A stretch of DNA of 64,000 bases from Aquamicrobium sp. LC103. GTDB taxonomy: Bacteria; Pseudomonadota; Alphaproteobacteria; Rhizobiales; Rhizobiaceae. Positions 28,593 through 38,064 of the stretch are shown here, one piece after another (positions within the stretch are counted from its first letter, which is position 1; every line of letters begins with the position of its first letter). The position numbers were made by a program, and so were the translations under genes. The notes beneath the pieces are model-generated. The model did no database searches. It was not told where the DNA came from and saw only the letters and a list, made by a program, of their open reading frames with translations. Location: NCBI RefSeq assembly GCF_001014615.2, contig NZ_LBCQ02000006.1:62001-126000 (forward strand), given 5' to 3'.

Positions 28593-29780
28593 ATGAACAG
28601 TCTCGATCTTCCCGGTCGGCCCCAGGACACGCGGGTCGTGGTGGCGATGTCAGGTGGCGTCGATTCCTCGGTCGTGGCGGGACTTCTGAAACGCGAAGGC
28701 TACGACGTCGTCGGCGTGACCCTGCAGCTCTACGACCATGGCGCGGCCGTCCATCGCGCCGGCTCCTGCTGCGCGGGCCAGGACATCGACGACGCGCGCA
28801 GGGTTTCCGAGACGCTCGGCATACCGCATTACGTGCTCGACTACGAGGAGCGCTTCAAGAAGGCGGTGATCGATCCTTTCGCCGAAAGCTACGTGGCCGG
28901 CGAAACGCCGATCCCGTGCGTTTCCTGCAACCAGACGGTGAAGTTCGCGGATCTGCTGCAGACGGCGCAGGACCTCGGCGCCGACGCGCTCGCCACCGGA
29001 CACTATATCCGCAGCCGCGCGAACGGCGCCCATCGCGCCCTCTACCGGCCGGTCGACGCCGATCGCGACCAGAGCTATTTTCTCTTCGCCACCACGCAGG
29101 AGCAGATCGACTATCTGCGCTTCCCGCTCGGCGGCATGTCCAAGCCGCAGGTGCGCGAGGCCGCCGAAGCCATGGGGCTTTCGGTCGCCGCCAAGCAGGA
29201 CAGCCAGGACATCTGCTTCGTGCCGCAGGGCAAGTATTCCGACATCATCGCCAAGCTGAAGCCGACGGCAGCCACGCCCGGCGACATCGTCCACATCGAC
29301 GGCCGCGTGCTCGGCCGCCACGAGGGCATTCTTCGCTACACGATCGGTCAGCGCCGCGGCATCGGCGTCGCCTCCGGCGAGCCGCTCTACGTCGTCCATC
29401 TCGACGCCGACCACGCGCGGGTGGTCGTCGGGCCGCGCGAGGCGCTGGAAACCCACAAGATCTTCCTGCGCGGCGTCAACTGGCTCGGCGACGCCGAGCT
29501 GAGGGCCACGCCTTCGGAGGGCATGGAGCTCTACGCCAAGGTGCGCTCGACCCGCCCTCCCCGGCCGGCAACGCTGCACCATCGCGATGGCGCCACCTGG
29601 GTGGAACTCACCGAGGGCGAATCCGGCATCGCGCCGGGACAGGCCTGCGTGCTCTATTCCGACGAAGGCGACGAGGCGCGCGTCTTCGGCGGCGGCTTCA
29701 TCGAGCGTTCGGAACGCGGCGCGGAAGCGGAAGCGATGCTTTCAAGGCTCCAGGCGATGCCGGTGGCCCACTCCGCCTGA
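28593..29780 (+). CDS. mnmA: tRNA 2-thiouridylase MnmA
   Basis: This 395-residue enzyme uses ATP and a persulfide relay to place sulfur on U34 of tRNA Lys, Glu and Gln. The PP-loop [15 protein letters not shown] lies at residues about 19-33. The catalytic cysteines are in [10 protein letters not shown] and [11 protein letters not shown], and the TRNA-binding GHYIRSR and central [10 protein letters not shown] are typical. The ATG at 28593 ([17 protein letters not shown]) matches the family start. The in-frame extension upstream to 28512 is likely untranslated. Confidence 0.95.
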   Translation: MNSLDLPGRPQDTRVVVAMSGGVDSSVVAGLLKREGYDVVGVTLQLYDHGAAVHRAGSCCAGQDIDDARRVSETLGIPHYVLDYEERFKKAVIDPFAESYVAGETPIPCVSCNQTVKFADLLQTAQDLGADALATGHYIRSRANGAHRALYRPVDADRDQSYFLFATTQEQIDYLRFPLGGMSKPQVREAAEAMGLSVAAKQDSQDICFVPQGKYSDIIAKLKPTAATPGDIVHIDGRVLGRHEGILRYTIGQRRGIGVASGEPLYVVHLDADHARVVVGPREALETHKIFLRGVNWLGDAELRATPSEGMELYAKVRSTRPPRPATLHHRDGATWVELTEGESGIAPGQACVLYSDEGDEARVFGGGFIERSERGAEAEAMLSRLQAMPVAHSA

Positions 29781-29815
29781 ATGCCCTCTCCCGGTAGCGC
29801 CGGCGTCCATCGCCG

Positions 29816-29871
29816 GTGCGTCCTTCGAGGCTCCCCTTCGACAAGCTCAGGATCGCACCTCAGGATGAGGG
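29816..29871 (+). repeat. 56-bp inverted repeat, left copy
   Basis: This copy begins GTGCGTCCTTCGAGG, contains CTTCGACAAGCTCAGG and ends CTCAGGATGAGGG. It is identical over 56 bp to the reverse complement of 30133-30188. Sequences of this type (TCCTTCGAGG...CTCAGGATGAGG) recur as dispersed repeats in rhizobial genomes. Confidence 0.85.
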
Positions 29872-30132
29872 TGGCGTGTAACTTGGTTATGAGATCGCGG
29901 GCTCGAGAGCTCTTCGCATCCGGTGACGGTGTCCGCCCTTGCCGTCTATCCTCATCCTTCAGCCCAGTTGGCGTGCTGCAGCACGAACCATCAGCGATTG
30001 ACAAATGAAGCTGAGTACCTCGGTCGTCTTGTCCATCGTGGATGGAAATGAAAGTAATGGGCGAGATCGCGGCCCATCCGCATCGGCTTGGATAATCTTC
30101 GAACCCGCGATTTCGCCGCTGATATCCGGCCT
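29872..30132. other. 261-bp non-coding interior between the inverted repeats
   Basis: No convincing gene is present in the interval framed by the 56-bp repeats. Frames are short and lack SDs. I see no transposase remnant. With the two repeats it makes a 373-bp unit that fills most of the space between mnmA and the oxidoreductase gene. Confidence 0.6.
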
Positions 30133-30188
30133 CCCTCATCCTGAGGTGCGATCCTGAGCTTGTCGAAGGGGAGCCTCGAAGGACGCAC
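30133..30188 (-). repeat. 56-bp inverted repeat, right copy
   Basis: This is a perfect inverted copy of 29816-29871. It ends eight bases before the stop codon of the convergent oxidoreductase gene, so it lies in that gene's 3' untranslated region and could fold with the left copy in a read-through transcript. Confidence 0.85.
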
Positions 30189-30196
30189 GACCGCGG

Positions 30197-31150
30197 TCAG
30201 TCGTGGTTGACGCTTCCCGCGGTGAGGATGCGAAGCACGGTGATCGCCTCCTCGCCGCCGGTGCGCGGCTCCGAACGCGTCTGGATGCAGGAGATGAAGT
30301 GCTCCAGCTCGCGCGTCAGCGGCATGCCCTCGACGACATTCACATAGGAGGGTTCGTTGGTGGTGAAGGCCCAATGGCCGCTGTCCTGCCAAACCGCGTG
30401 ACGGTACACGGCGAGCTTGCGGTCCCAGGCCTCGACGTCGTCGAAGACGGCCATCGCCTTGGTGCCGACCACGGTGAGCCGGCGCTCGCGATATGGGTTC
30501 AGCCGCGAGGTGAAGAGGTGGCTCCTGACCCCGTCGGGAAAGCGCATGTGCAGATGCGCGAAATCGCTCAGATGGTCGAGCAGCGCCGCGCCCTCGCCCC
30601 GGATCTCCACCGGCGGCGCGCCGGTGATCGCGAGGATCATGGACAGGTCGTGCGGCGCGAGATCCCAGAGCGCGTCGTTCTCGGTATGAAACTTGCCGAG
30701 CCCGAGGCGATGGGAATGGATATACTTGACCTGGCCAAGCTCACCGCTGTCGATCAACTGCTTGAGTTGCTCGAAGGCGGGATGGAAGCGCAACACGTGG
30801 CCGACCATGAAGATGCGCTTGTTCCTGCGCGCGGCCTCGACCGAGCGCTCGGCGTCGGCGACCGTCAGCGCGATCGGCTTCTCGACCAGAACGTCCTTGC
30901 CGCTCTCGACGGCGCGGATCGCCATTTCGGCGTGGAACTGCGGCGGCAGCGCCATGACGATGGCGTCGACGTCGTCGCGCTTGAAAAGCTCTTCCGGCTC
31001 GATTGCCTGACAGTCCTGCTCGCTGGCGAATCCTTCCGCGCGCGCGCCATTGGCGTCGGAGACGGCATATAAGGCGCCAAGCGACTTGAGAGTGCGGATG
31101 TGGTTGGAACCCCAGTATCCGCAACCGAGAACGGCGATACGCGGTTTCAT
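30197..31150 (-). CDS. Gfo/Idh/MocA-family NAD(P)-dependent oxidoreductase
   Basis: This 317-residue enzyme has an N-terminal Rossmann fold (MKPRIAVLGCGYWGSNHIRTL) and a C-terminal mixed alpha/beta domain. The family's conserved Lys-Pro is in VLVEKPIALT near residue 95, and the catalytic His is in DLAPHDLSMIL. The substrate is usually a sugar, inositol or nucleotide-sugar; WGSNHIRTL and GVRSHLFTSRLNPYRERRL resemble the sugar-nucleotide (WlbA-like) branch. No sugar cluster lies nearby. The start at 31150 is used because longer versions add a non-homologous leader. Confidence 0.85.
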   Translation of the reverse strand: MKPRIAVLGCGYWGSNHIRTLKSLGALYAVSDANGARAEGFASEQDCQAIEPEELFKRDDVDAIVMALPPQFHAEMAIRAVESGKDVLVEKPIALTVADAERSVEAARRNKRIFMVGHVLRFHPAFEQLKQLIDSGELGQVKYIHSHRLGLGKFHTENDALWDLAPHDLSMILAITGAPPVEIRGEGAALLDHLSDFAHLHMRFPDGVRSHLFTSRLNPYRERRLTVVGTKAMAVFDDVEAWDRKLAVYRHAVWQDSGHWAFTTNEPSYVNVVEGMPLTRELEHFISCIQTRSEPRTGGEEAITVLRILTAGSVNHD

Positions 31151-31365
31151 GAACCCTGCGATTGAACGTGGTGCGGGTGAGACATAATCCTGCCAAGCCC
31201 TGAACTCAACCCTGCAGAACAGGAAAAGCGTAAGCCGGCTCAAGCTTTCGCAAAAGCGTTCTTTGCCTGCTTGACAGCCAGGCGGTCCCAACCTTATATC
31301 CGCGCGTCCCTGGCGGCCGGCATGTGCTCCTCGGATGCACGCGGCGCCTTTGCGGCCCTTCCCGG

Positions 31366-31442
31366 GGCGGAGTAGCTCAGTAGGTTAGAGCAGAGGAATC
31401 ATAATCCTTGTGTCGGGGGTTCGAATCCCTCCTCCGCTACCA
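31366..31442 (+). tRNA. tRNA-Met (CAU), elongator type
   Basis: A complete 77-nt cloverleaf is present. The acceptor stem GGCGGAG pairs with CTCCGCT, the D arm is GCTC/GAGC, and the anticodon stem GAGGA/TCCTT encloses ATCATAA with CAT in the anticodon positions. The T arm has GGTTCGAATCC, and CCA is encoded. Sequence around the anticodon matches rhizobial elongator tRNA-Met rather than initiator tRNA. The lysidine-modified tRNA-Ile2 also reads CAT and cannot be excluded absolutely. Confidence 0.93.
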
Positions 31443-31464
31443 AAATTGCATTTGTCCGGCCCGG

Positions 31465-31502
31465 AGACATAGGTAACAGATCGCACCTAAGACATGGGTG
31501 AC
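31465..31502 (+). repeat. Tandem AGACATRGGTRAC repeat, possible insertion-sequence remnant
   Basis: AGACATAGGTAAC (31465-31477) and AGACATGGGTGAC (31490-31502) repeat with a 25-bp period just after the tRNA. Similar sequences are found at the ends of some IS481-type elements in rhizobia, so this may be a leftover transposon end. No transposase fragment is visible. Confidence 0.4.
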
Positions 31503-31589
31503 GATCCGCCTCGGCGAGGCTTCTTCTGCTCAACGACACGGAGTTTCCCAGCCCGCGGGAATGTTTCTGAAGACATATCCGATCTGTCG

Positions 31590-31790
31590 CGGGTCGCCTA
31601 CGTGATCGCGCCCGCTCTGCCCGGCTTCGGCGATTCCGATGCCCTGCCGGCGTCACCTGCCACTTTCGGTCAGACATCTCAAAATGCTGGGCCGGCTCAC
31701 GATCGAACCGCGCCGCCCCCTACCTACCTACCTTCATGATTTCGGCACTCCAGTGGGTTTCCATATAGTCATGCAAACCCTGGAGGGCTG
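31590..31790 (+). pseudogene. Decayed alpha/beta-hydrolase fragment
   Basis: Two pieces of an epoxide-hydrolase-like alpha/beta hydrolase occur in different frames. One frame reads VAYVIAPALPGFGDSDALP (the oxyanion-side strand and loop). A second, about 60 bases on and frame-shifted, reads LPTYLHDFGTPVGFHIVMQ (the nucleophile-elbow region with Asp). The spacing approximates that of intact enzymes, but the N- and C-terminal parts are missing. The gene is therefore a frameshifted remnant lying between the tRNA and the reductase gene. Confidence 0.6.
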
Positions 31791-31864
31791 GCTTCATCAT
31801 TCAGCACGCCGAGCAGGCGGACCGCCCGCGCCGTGCAGGGCGTCGACAATCCGTCGGCTGGAGT

Positions 31865-32419
31865 TCAGGCTGCCTGCTGCACCGCGTAGGTGTTGATGAT
31901 CGCGCCGTTTTCCAGGCGACGCGTCTCGGTGAGATCGAGCCCCGTCTTCCGGCCTGGTTTGAAAAGCAGCGTACCCTCACCCAAAAGTACAGGCACGACG
32001 CAGATCATCAATTCGTCGACCAGACCGGCTTCCAGCAGGGAATGCGTGAGTTCGGCGCTGCCGAAGACATAGAGCGCTTTGGTCTCCTCGGCCTTCATGC
32101 GCTTCAGTTCCGGCACGATGTCGGCGGTTACCCGGCTGTTGTTCCAGTCGACCGACTTCAGCGTGCGCGAGGCGACCAGTTTCGGCAGCGCGTTCATGTA
32201 GGTTGTGACGTTGCTCGGTTCGGCCGATTTCCAGTAGTCGGCCATGCCCTGATAGGTCACCCGACCGAAAACGAGCGTCGCGGCTTTGTCGCCGAATTCC
32301 TCGCTCAGTTTTTCCAATTCCGGTCCCCAGGCGAGATTGTGGAAGTCGAGATCCCACTTCTTGGCGCCTTCGAAATAGCCGTCCACGGACATGAGGTTCC
32401 AGACGATCAGCTTGGCCAT
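31865..32419 (-). CDS. RibD C-terminal/DHFR-fold reductase
   Basis: This 184-residue protein starts MAKLIVWNLMSVDGYFEG, as in the YwjB/YyaP branch of the dihydrofolate-reductase-like RibD_C family. LVFGRVTYQGMADYW, LVASRTLKSVDWNNS, LYVFGSAELTHSLLEAGLVDEL and PVLLGEGTLLF all match. Members bind NADPH, but their substrates are unknown; it need not reduce dihydrofolate. The ATG at 32419 is chosen over the one at 32425 since GGGAG is seven bases from the former and one from the latter. Confidence 0.85.
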   Translation of the reverse strand: MAKLIVWNLMSVDGYFEGAKKWDLDFHNLAWGPELEKLSEEFGDKAATLVFGRVTYQGMADYWKSAEPSNVTTYMNALPKLVASRTLKSVDWNNSRVTADIVPELKRMKAEETKALYVFGSAELTHSLLEAGLVDELMICVVPVLLGEGTLLFKPGRKTGLDLTETRRLENGAIINTYAVQQAA

Positions 32420-32678
32420 GTGCATTCTCCCAAGAAACCGATTGCGAATTGCAATCAGTTTACGGTATAGCCAAACCGATCCCGCGACGCAACTGGTATA
32501 TTCTGAACAAAAGCCATGAAGGGGCGCAGGCCGATTCGGCCGCCCGACCGGTCCGACACATACGAAAGTCCGCTCACTCCCCTCGCGCAGACAATGCAGG
32601 CCGACTCAGTTCGTGATGGATCGGGGAATTCGGGCAGCGCGTTTCAGCCGCGACCACCATCTTGCACGAGGGTGCAAA

Positions 32679-32771
32679 ATGAACAGACGCTTAGCTCATG
32701 AAGGATGGCTGCCTGGCATCGCAGTCCTGGCCGTCGTCGTTTCGGCGATGGTCTATGTCTGGGCGGCCTGA
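32679..32771 (+). CDS. Candidate 30-residue single-pass membrane protein
   Basis: A short reading frame begins MNRRLAHEGW and continues with one hydrophobic stretch (LPGIAVLAVVVSAMVYVW). The positive N-terminus suggests an N-in orientation. A GAGGGTG SD-like sequence sits about five bases before the ATG. It is codirectional with kdp, about 210 bp upstream of the next small gene. I do not recognise it. The SD and clean membrane segment favour a real gene, but chance is possible. Confidence 0.4.
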   Translation: MNRRLAHEGWLPGIAVLAVVVSAMVYVWAA

Positions 32772-32839
32772 TCCGGCCGCCCCATCGGCCGGGCGCGCCG
32801 GCGAACATCTTCGCCAGGCCGCCGTCCGGTTCAACCATC

Positions 32840-32851
32840 TTCATATATGAA
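32840..32851. promoter_or_regulatory. TTCATATATGAA palindrome upstream of kdp
   Basis: This perfect 12-bp AT-rich palindrome lies about 130 bp before the first kdp-linked start codon. A TACTAT sequence follows and could be a -10 box. It may be part of a KdpE binding region, although it does not match the E. coli KdpE box closely. Confidence 0.35.
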
Positions 32852-32983
32852 AATACTATGGGCGACGGCGGCGAGCCGTCTCGAAAATATATGCCGTTCC
32901 GGCCAGTTTTCGCCGTGCTTTCAGCTCCACGCGACCGTACCCGGCTTCCGGATGGCGCGCCGGAGCATTTCGGAGAACGGCAT

Positions 32984-33067
32984 ATGCTCGACATTATCAT
33001 GCTCGCGATCGGCTTCGGCTTCTTCGCCCTGACGGTGCTCTACGGCACGGCCTGCGAACGACTGTAG
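32984..33067 (+). CDS. 27-residue membrane miniprotein preceding kdpF
   Basis: This reading frame encodes MLDIIMLAIGFGFFALTVLY and a tail ending CERL. It is one hydrophobic helix with a short polar C-terminus. GGAG is eight bases before the ATG, and kdpF starts ten bases after the stop. Similar tiny proteins ending in a Cys-Glu/Asp-Arg-Leu motif precede kdpF in other high-GC genomes, as I recall. It is probably translated and may be an accessory of the Kdp complex; that function is inference. Confidence 0.7.
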   Translation: MLDIIMLAIGFGFFALTVLYGTACERL

Positions 33068-33077
33068 GAACAGGGCG

Positions 33078-33167
33078 ATGATCCTCGATTACGCGCTCGG
33101 CGGCTTCGCGGCCGCATTCATCCTTTCCTACCTCGTCTACGCGCTCATCCGTCCCGAGCGGTTCTGA
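33078..33167 (+). CDS. kdpF: KdpF, small subunit of the potassium pump
   Basis: This is a 29-residue single-helix protein, [20 protein letters not shown] with tail YALIRPERF. KdpF proteins are this size and end in a P-E-(R/K)-F motif. It stabilises the KdpABC complex in the membrane. An AGGGCG sequence precedes the start, and kdpA begins nine bases after its stop. Confidence 0.93.
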   Translation: MILDYALGGFAAAFILSYLVYALIRPERF

Positions 33168-33176
33168 GGTGTTCCA

Positions 33177-34880
33177 ATGACATTCAACGGCTGGATTCAG
33201 ATCCTGATCTTCTGCGCGATCGTGGTCGCGCTCGCAAAGCCGCTCGGCTGGTACATGACGCGCGTGTTCGAGGGCGAGCGCACGTTGCTTTCGCCGCTGC
33301 TGCGCCCGCTCGAACGCGGGCTCTACGCGATTGCGGGCGTCGACGAGCGGCAGGAGCAGCACTGGCTCGCCTATGCGGTGGCGATGCTGTTCTTCAACGC
33401 CGCGGGTTTTCTCGCCCTGTTCGTGCTGCAGCGCCTTCAGGGCGCGCTGCCGCTCAACCCGATGGAAATGGGCGCGGTGACGTCCGACTCCGCCTTCAAC
33501 ACCGCCGTCAGCTTCGTCACCAACACCAACTGGCAAGGCTATGGCGGCGAGAGCACGATGGGCTATCTCGTCCAGATGGCCGGCCTGACGGTGCAGAACT
33601 TCGTTTCCGCCGCCACCGGCATCGCCATCGCCATGGCGCTGATCCGCGGCTTCTCCCGTGCCTCCGCGCGCGGCGTCGGCAATTTCTGGACGGATCTCAC
33701 GCGCGGCACGCTCTATGTCCTGTTGCCGATCAGCTTGATCTACGCGCTCTTCCTGGTGTTCCAGGGCGTGCCGCAGACGCTTGCGTCCTATGTCGAGGCG
33801 ACGACGCTGGAGGGTGGCAGGCAGACCATCGCGGTCGGTCCTGTCGCCTCGCAGCTCGCAATAAAGATGCTCGGCACCAATGGCGGCGGCTTCTTCAACG
33901 CCAATTCGGCGCATCCCTTCGAGAATCCCAACGCCATCACCAATCTCCTGCAAATGGTGTCGATCTTCGCGATCGGCGCGGCCCTTACCAACGTGTTCGG
34001 CCGCATGGTGGGCGACCAGCGGCAGGGCTGGGCGATCCTGGCCGCCATGGGCGTGCTCTTCATCGCCGGCGTGGCCGTGGCTTATTGGGCCGAGGCGGCG
34101 GGCAACCCGGCATTCGCCGCGCTCGGAGTGGACGGCGGCAACATGGAAGGCAAGGAGGTGCGCTTCGGCGTCGCCCTCTCCGCCCTTTTCGCCGTCGTCA
34201 CGACCGCGGCCTCCTGCGGCGCGGTGAACGCCATGCACGACAGCTTCATGCCGCTCGGCGGCCTGATCCCGCTTCTCAACATGCAGCTCGGCGAGGTGAT
34301 CGTCGGAGGCGTGGGCGCCGGGCTCTACGGCATGCTGCTCTTCGTCATCCTGGCGATCTTCATCGCCGGCCTGATGGTCGGCCGCACGCCCGAATATCTC
34401 GGCAAGAAGATCGAGGCCAAGGAGGTCAAGATGGCGATGCTGGCGATCCTGTCGCTGCCGCTGGCGATCCTCGGCTTCACCGCCATGGCCGTCGTGCTGC
34501 CGGCCGGGCTCGCCTCGCTCGCCAATGCCGGGCCGCACGGCTTCTCGGAAATTCTCTACGCCTACACGTCGGGAGCCGCCAACAACGGCAGCGCCTTCGC
34601 CGGGCTTTCCGCCAACACGCTCTGGTACAACGTGACGATCGGCCTCGCCATGATGATGGGCCGCTTCCTGATCATAGTTCCGGTGCTGGCAATCGCCGGC
34701 TCGCTCGCGGCCAAGAAGACCGTCCCCGCATCCGCCGGAACCTTTCCGACCGATGGCGGCCTCTTCGTCGGCCTGCTGGTCGGCGTGGTCCTGGTCGTCG
34801 GCGGTCTCACCTTCCTTCCCTCCCTGGCGCTCGGTCCGATCGTCGAGCATCTCGCGATGCTCGCCGGCCAGACCTTCTAG
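33177..34880 (+). CDS. kdpA: Potassium-transporting ATPase, KdpA subunit
   Basis: This 567-residue channel-like subunit has about ten membrane helices and four pore repeats. Selectivity-filter regions are visible as [56 protein letters not shown] and [15 protein letters not shown]. It binds and conducts K+ that KdpB drives by ATP hydrolysis. GAGGTG lies before the ATG. It is the first large gene of the kdpFABC operon. Confidence 0.98.
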   Translation: MTFNGWIQILIFCAIVVALAKPLGWYMTRVFEGERTLLSPLLRPLERGLYAIAGVDERQEQHWLAYAVAMLFFNAAGFLALFVLQRLQGALPLNPMEMGAVTSDSAFNTAVSFVTNTNWQGYGGESTMGYLVQMAGLTVQNFVSAATGIAIAMALIRGFSRASARGVGNFWTDLTRGTLYVLLPISLIYALFLVFQGVPQTLASYVEATTLEGGRQTIAVGPVASQLAIKMLGTNGGGFFNANSAHPFENPNAITNLLQMVSIFAIGAALTNVFGRMVGDQRQGWAILAAMGVLFIAGVAVAYWAEAAGNPAFAALGVDGGNMEGKEVRFGVALSALFAVVTTAASCGAVNAMHDSFMPLGGLIPLLNMQLGEVIVGGVGAGLYGMLLFVILAIFIAGLMVGRTPEYLGKKIEAKEVKMAMLAILSLPLAILGFTAMAVVLPAGLASLANAGPHGFSEILYAYTSGAANNGSAFAGLSANTLWYNVTIGLAMMMGRFLIIVPVLAIAGSLAAKKTVPASAGTFPTDGGLFVGLLVGVVLVVGGLTFLPSLALGPIVEHLAMLAGQTF

Positions 34881-34909
34881 GCCACCGGCGTTCCGACAGG
34901 AAACAGATC

Positions 34910-37003
34910 ATGGTTCGTTCCAATCAAACCGACATCCTCAGCGGCGACATAATGTGGCCGGCGTTCGCCAGCGCCTTCGCCAAGCTCGATCCGCGCCGCC
35001 AGATCCGCAATCCGGTCATGTTCGTGGTCGAGATCGTGGCGATCCTCACCACGATCCTCCTCCTGCGCGATCTCGTCACCGGGCACGACGGCATCGGCTT
35101 TTCCTTCCAGATCGTGATGTGGCTCTGGTTCACGCTGCTCTTCGCCAATTTCGCGGAAGCCGTGGCCGAGGGCAGGGGCAAGGCCCAGGCCGACGCATTG
35201 CGGCGCACCCGCACCCAGACCGACGCCAAGCTCCTGTCGCCCGACGGCCGCACGTCCTACGAGGTCGTGCCGGCCACCAGCCTGAAGGTCGGCGACGTGG
35301 TCGTTGTCGAGGCGGGCGACATCATCCCTTCCGACGGCGAGGTGATAGAGGGCGTCGCCTCGGTCAACGAGGCCGCCATCACCGGCGAATCCGCGCCCGT
35401 CATCCGTGAATCCGGCGGCGACCGTTCGGCCGTCACCGGTGGCACCCAGGTGCTTTCCGACCAGATCAAGGTCAGGATCACGGCCGCGGCCGGCTCGACC
35501 TTCCTCGACCACATGATCAGCCTGGTCGAAGGCGCGCAGCGGCAGAAGACGCCGAACGAGATCGCCCTCAACATACTGCTCGCCGGGCTGACCCTGGTCT
35601 TCGTGCTGGCGGTGGTCACGATACCGAGCTTCGCCGCCTATGCCGGCGGCACGATCCCGGTCGTCGTTCTCGCGGCCCTCTTCGTCACCCTCATCCCGAC
35701 GACGATCGGCGCGCTGCTCTCCGCCATCGGCATCGCCGGCATGGACCGGCTGGTTCGTTTCAACGTGCTCGCAATGTCGGGACGCGCCGTTGAAGCGGCG
35801 GGCGACGTCGACACGCTGCTGCTCGACAAGACCGGCACGATCACGCTCGGCAACCGCCAGGCGACGGAATTCCTTCCATTGCGCGGGATCGACGAGCGCG
35901 AGCTCGCCGACGCCGCGCAGCTCGCCTCGCTTGCCGACGAGACGCCCGAGGGCCGCTCCATCGTCGTGCTCGCCAAGGAAAGATACGGCATTCGCGGGCG
36001 CGATATGGGGCAGTTGCATGCCCATTTCGTACCGTTCACCGCGCAGACCCGGATGAGCGGCGTCGATGTCGAAGGCAGCTCGATCCGCAAGGGCGCCATC
36101 GACGCCGTGCTCGCCAATGTCGGCGCAGCGGCGACCGCCACCGAGGGCGCCACGTTGCGCGCCCTGCATCCGGGCGTCAGCGCGGAAAGCGTGCGCGAGT
36201 TGAAGGAGGTCGCGGAACGCATCGCCAAAAGCGGCGGCACGCCGCTGGCGGTGGTGCGCGATGGCCGCCTGCTCGGCGTCGTCCATCTCAAGGATGTCGT
36301 CAAGGGCGGCATCCGGGAGCGCTTTGCCGAGCTGCGGCGCATGGGCATCCGCACCGTCATGATCACCGGCGACAACCCGATGACCGCCGCCGCGATCGCC
36401 GCGGAAGCCGGGGTCGACGATTTCCTCGCCCAGGCCACGCCGGAGAACAAGCTGCAGCTCATTCGCGACGAGCAGGCGATGGGCAAGCTCGTCGCCATGT
36501 GCGGCGACGGCACCAACGACGCGCCCGCCCTCGCCCAGGCCGATGTCGGCGTCGCCATGAACACCGGCACGGTGGCGGCACGCGAGGCCGGCAACATGGT
36601 CGATCTCGACAGCGATCCGACCAAGCTCATCGAGATCGTCGAGATCGGCAAGCAGCTCCTGATGACGCGCGGCTCGCTGACCACATTCTCGATCGCCAAC
36701 GACGTTGCGAAATATTTCGCCATCATCCCCGCGATGTTCGTCGTCTTCTATCCACAGCTTCAGACGCTCAACATCATGCGGCTCGCGACGCCGGAAAGCG
36801 CCATCCTCTCGGCCATCATCTTCAACGCGCTTATCATTATCGCGCTGATCCCGCTCGCGCTGAAAGGCGTCAGATACCGCGCCATCGGCGCCGGTGCCCT
36901 CCTGCGCCGCAACCTTCTCGTCTACGGCCTCGGCGGCGTCGTCATCCCGTTCATCGGCATCAAGGCCATCGACCTCGTCATCACCGCCGTCGGCCTCGCA
37001 TAG
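34910..37003 (+). CDS. kdpB: Potassium-transporting P-type ATPase, KdpB subunit
   Basis: This 697-residue type IA P-ATPase has the phosphorylation motif [12 protein letters not shown] near residue 307, the actuator loop [14 protein letters not shown], and the hinge [18 protein letters not shown]. The cytoplasmic domains alternate with about seven membrane helices. It energises high-affinity K+ uptake when external potassium is low. The start at 34910 ([13 protein letters not shown]) follows ACAGGAAACAG. It lies 29 bp after kdpA. Confidence 0.98.
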   Translation: MVRSNQTDILSGDIMWPAFASAFAKLDPRRQIRNPVMFVVEIVAILTTILLLRDLVTGHDGIGFSFQIVMWLWFTLLFANFAEAVAEGRGKAQADALRRTRTQTDAKLLSPDGRTSYEVVPATSLKVGDVVVVEAGDIIPSDGEVIEGVASVNEAAITGESAPVIRESGGDRSAVTGGTQVLSDQIKVRITAAAGSTFLDHMISLVEGAQRQKTPNEIALNILLAGLTLVFVLAVVTIPSFAAYAGGTIPVVVLAALFVTLIPTTIGALLSAIGIAGMDRLVRFNVLAMSGRAVEAAGDVDTLLLDKTGTITLGNRQATEFLPLRGIDERELADAAQLASLADETPEGRSIVVLAKERYGIRGRDMGQLHAHFVPFTAQTRMSGVDVEGSSIRKGAIDAVLANVGAAATATEGATLRALHPGVSAESVRELKEVAERIAKSGGTPLAVVRDGRLLGVVHLKDVVKGGIRERFAELRRMGIRTVMITGDNPMTAAAIAAEAGVDDFLAQATPENKLQLIRDEQAMGKLVAMCGDGTNDAPALAQADVGVAMNTGTVAAREAGNMVDLDSDPTKLIEIVEIGKQLLMTRGSLTTFSIANDVAKYFAIIPAMFVVFYPQLQTLNIMRLATPESAILSAIIFNALIIIALIPLALKGVRYRAIGAGALLRRNLLVYGLGGVVIPFIGIKAIDLVITAVGLA

Positions 37004-37016
37004 AAAGTCAACGACC

Positions 37017-37586
37017 ATGTTTTCCCATCTTCGCCCCGCCCTCACGATGATCGTGGCCCTCACGCTCGTCACCGGGCTCGCCTATCCGCTCGCCGTCACC
37101 GGCATCGCGCAATCGCTCTTTCCCGTGCAGGCCAATGGCAGCCTGATCGAACGCGACGGACAGGTGATCGGCTCGTCGCTGATCGGCCAGGCCTTCTCCG
37201 GCGAGCAGTACTTCCATCCCCGTCCCTCGGCGGCCGGCGACGGCTACGACGCAGCCGCCTCGGGCGGCTCCAATCTCGGCCCGACCAGCGCGAAACTGAT
37301 CGAGCGCGTCACAGCCGACGCTTCGGCGCTGAAGAACGAGAACCCGAACGCCGCCATGCCCGTCGACCTCGTGACCGCGTCGGGAAGCGGGCTCGATCCG
37401 GACATCTCGCCGGAAGCGGCAAGCTTCCAGGTGCCGCGCGTCGCAAAGGCGCGCGGCATATCCGAGGAGCGCCTGCGCGAGATCGTCGCCGGGTATGTCG
37501 AGGACAGGACGCTGGGCATCTTCGGCGAGCCCCGGGTCAACGTGCTTCGCCTCAATCTCGCGCTCGATGCCGAGACCGCAGAATGA
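37017..37586 (+). CDS. kdpC: Potassium-transporting ATPase, KdpC subunit
   Basis: This 189-residue subunit has one N-terminal membrane helix ([20 protein letters not shown]) and a periplasmic domain with [22 protein letters not shown]-type and [20 protein letters not shown]-type signatures. It acts as an assembly partner or gate for KdpA. The stop overlaps the next gene's start as ATGA. Confidence 0.97.
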   Translation: MFSHLRPALTMIVALTLVTGLAYPLAVTGIAQSLFPVQANGSLIERDGQVIGSSLIGQAFSGEQYFHPRPSAAGDGYDAAASGGSNLGPTSAKLIERVTADASALKNENPNAAMPVDLVTASGSGLDPDISPEAASFQVPRVAKARGISEERLREIVAGYVEDRTLGIFGEPRVNVLRLNLALDAETAE

Positions 37587-38056
37587 GGATCCAGGCCATG
37601 CTCACTTCGTCCGAAATCTTCAGGCCCGAGGACGTCGCGATCGGCGTCGATGCGCCGACGGTGAAACAGGTACTGCTACAGGCGGCGCGCCTGCTTGCCG
37701 CCTCGTCCAACCTTCCGGAAGCGGAAATATTCAAGGCGCTGGTCGACCGGGAAAGCCTCGGCTCGACAGCGGTCGGACATGGCGTGGCCGCGCCGCATGC
37801 CCGCATCCAGGGCGCGGGCCGCGCGCACGCCGTCTTTCTGCGGCTCGCCCGCCCGATAGATTTCGAAGCAGGAGACGACCGGCCGGTCGACCTCGTCTGC
37901 GCCATCATCGGTGACTATCACGCGTCGGCCGAACTGCTGCGGACGCTCGCCGGCGCATGCCGCGGCTTGCGAAACGCCGAAACCCTGGCAAAACTTCGGC
38001 AGGCAAGGAACAGCGGCGAGCTCTACTCCATGCTGATCGAGGAAAGCGGACCCTGA
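37583..38056 (+). CDS. PtsN-like phosphotransferase EIIA protein in the kdp operon
   Basis: This 157-residue protein has an EIIA(Ntr)/fructose-type fold. The phospho-accepting His is in [18 protein letters not shown] near residue 73, followed by [20 protein letters not shown] and the C-terminal [19 protein letters not shown]. In E. coli unphosphorylated EIIA(Ntr) binds KdpD and stimulates kdp expression. Encoding a paralogue between kdpC and kdpD suggests a dedicated version of that link. It overlaps kdpC by four bases and ends eight bases before kdpD. An alternative start at 37598 (MLTSSEIF) is possible. Confidence 0.85.
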   Translation: MRIQAMLTSSEIFRPEDVAIGVDAPTVKQVLLQAARLLAASSNLPEAEIFKALVDRESLGSTAVGHGVAAPHARIQGAGRAHAVFLRLARPIDFEAGDDRPVDLVCAIIGDYHASAELLRTLAGACRGLRNAETLAKLRQARNSGELYSMLIEESGP

Positions 38057-38064
38057 CGCAAGCA

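Noticed and set aside
31366-31442. Phage or island attachment site at tRNA-Met
   Set aside because: No integrase gene and no direct repeat of the tRNA 3' end were seen in the window.
34085-34909. In-frame extension upstream of kdpB
   Set aside because: It overlaps the kdpA coding sequence and has no similarity; kdpB starts at 34910 with the family N-terminus.
34877-37072. A 731-codon minus-strand open frame
   Set aside because: It lies wholly opposite kdpB, has low-complexity charged composition, and has no recognisable domain.
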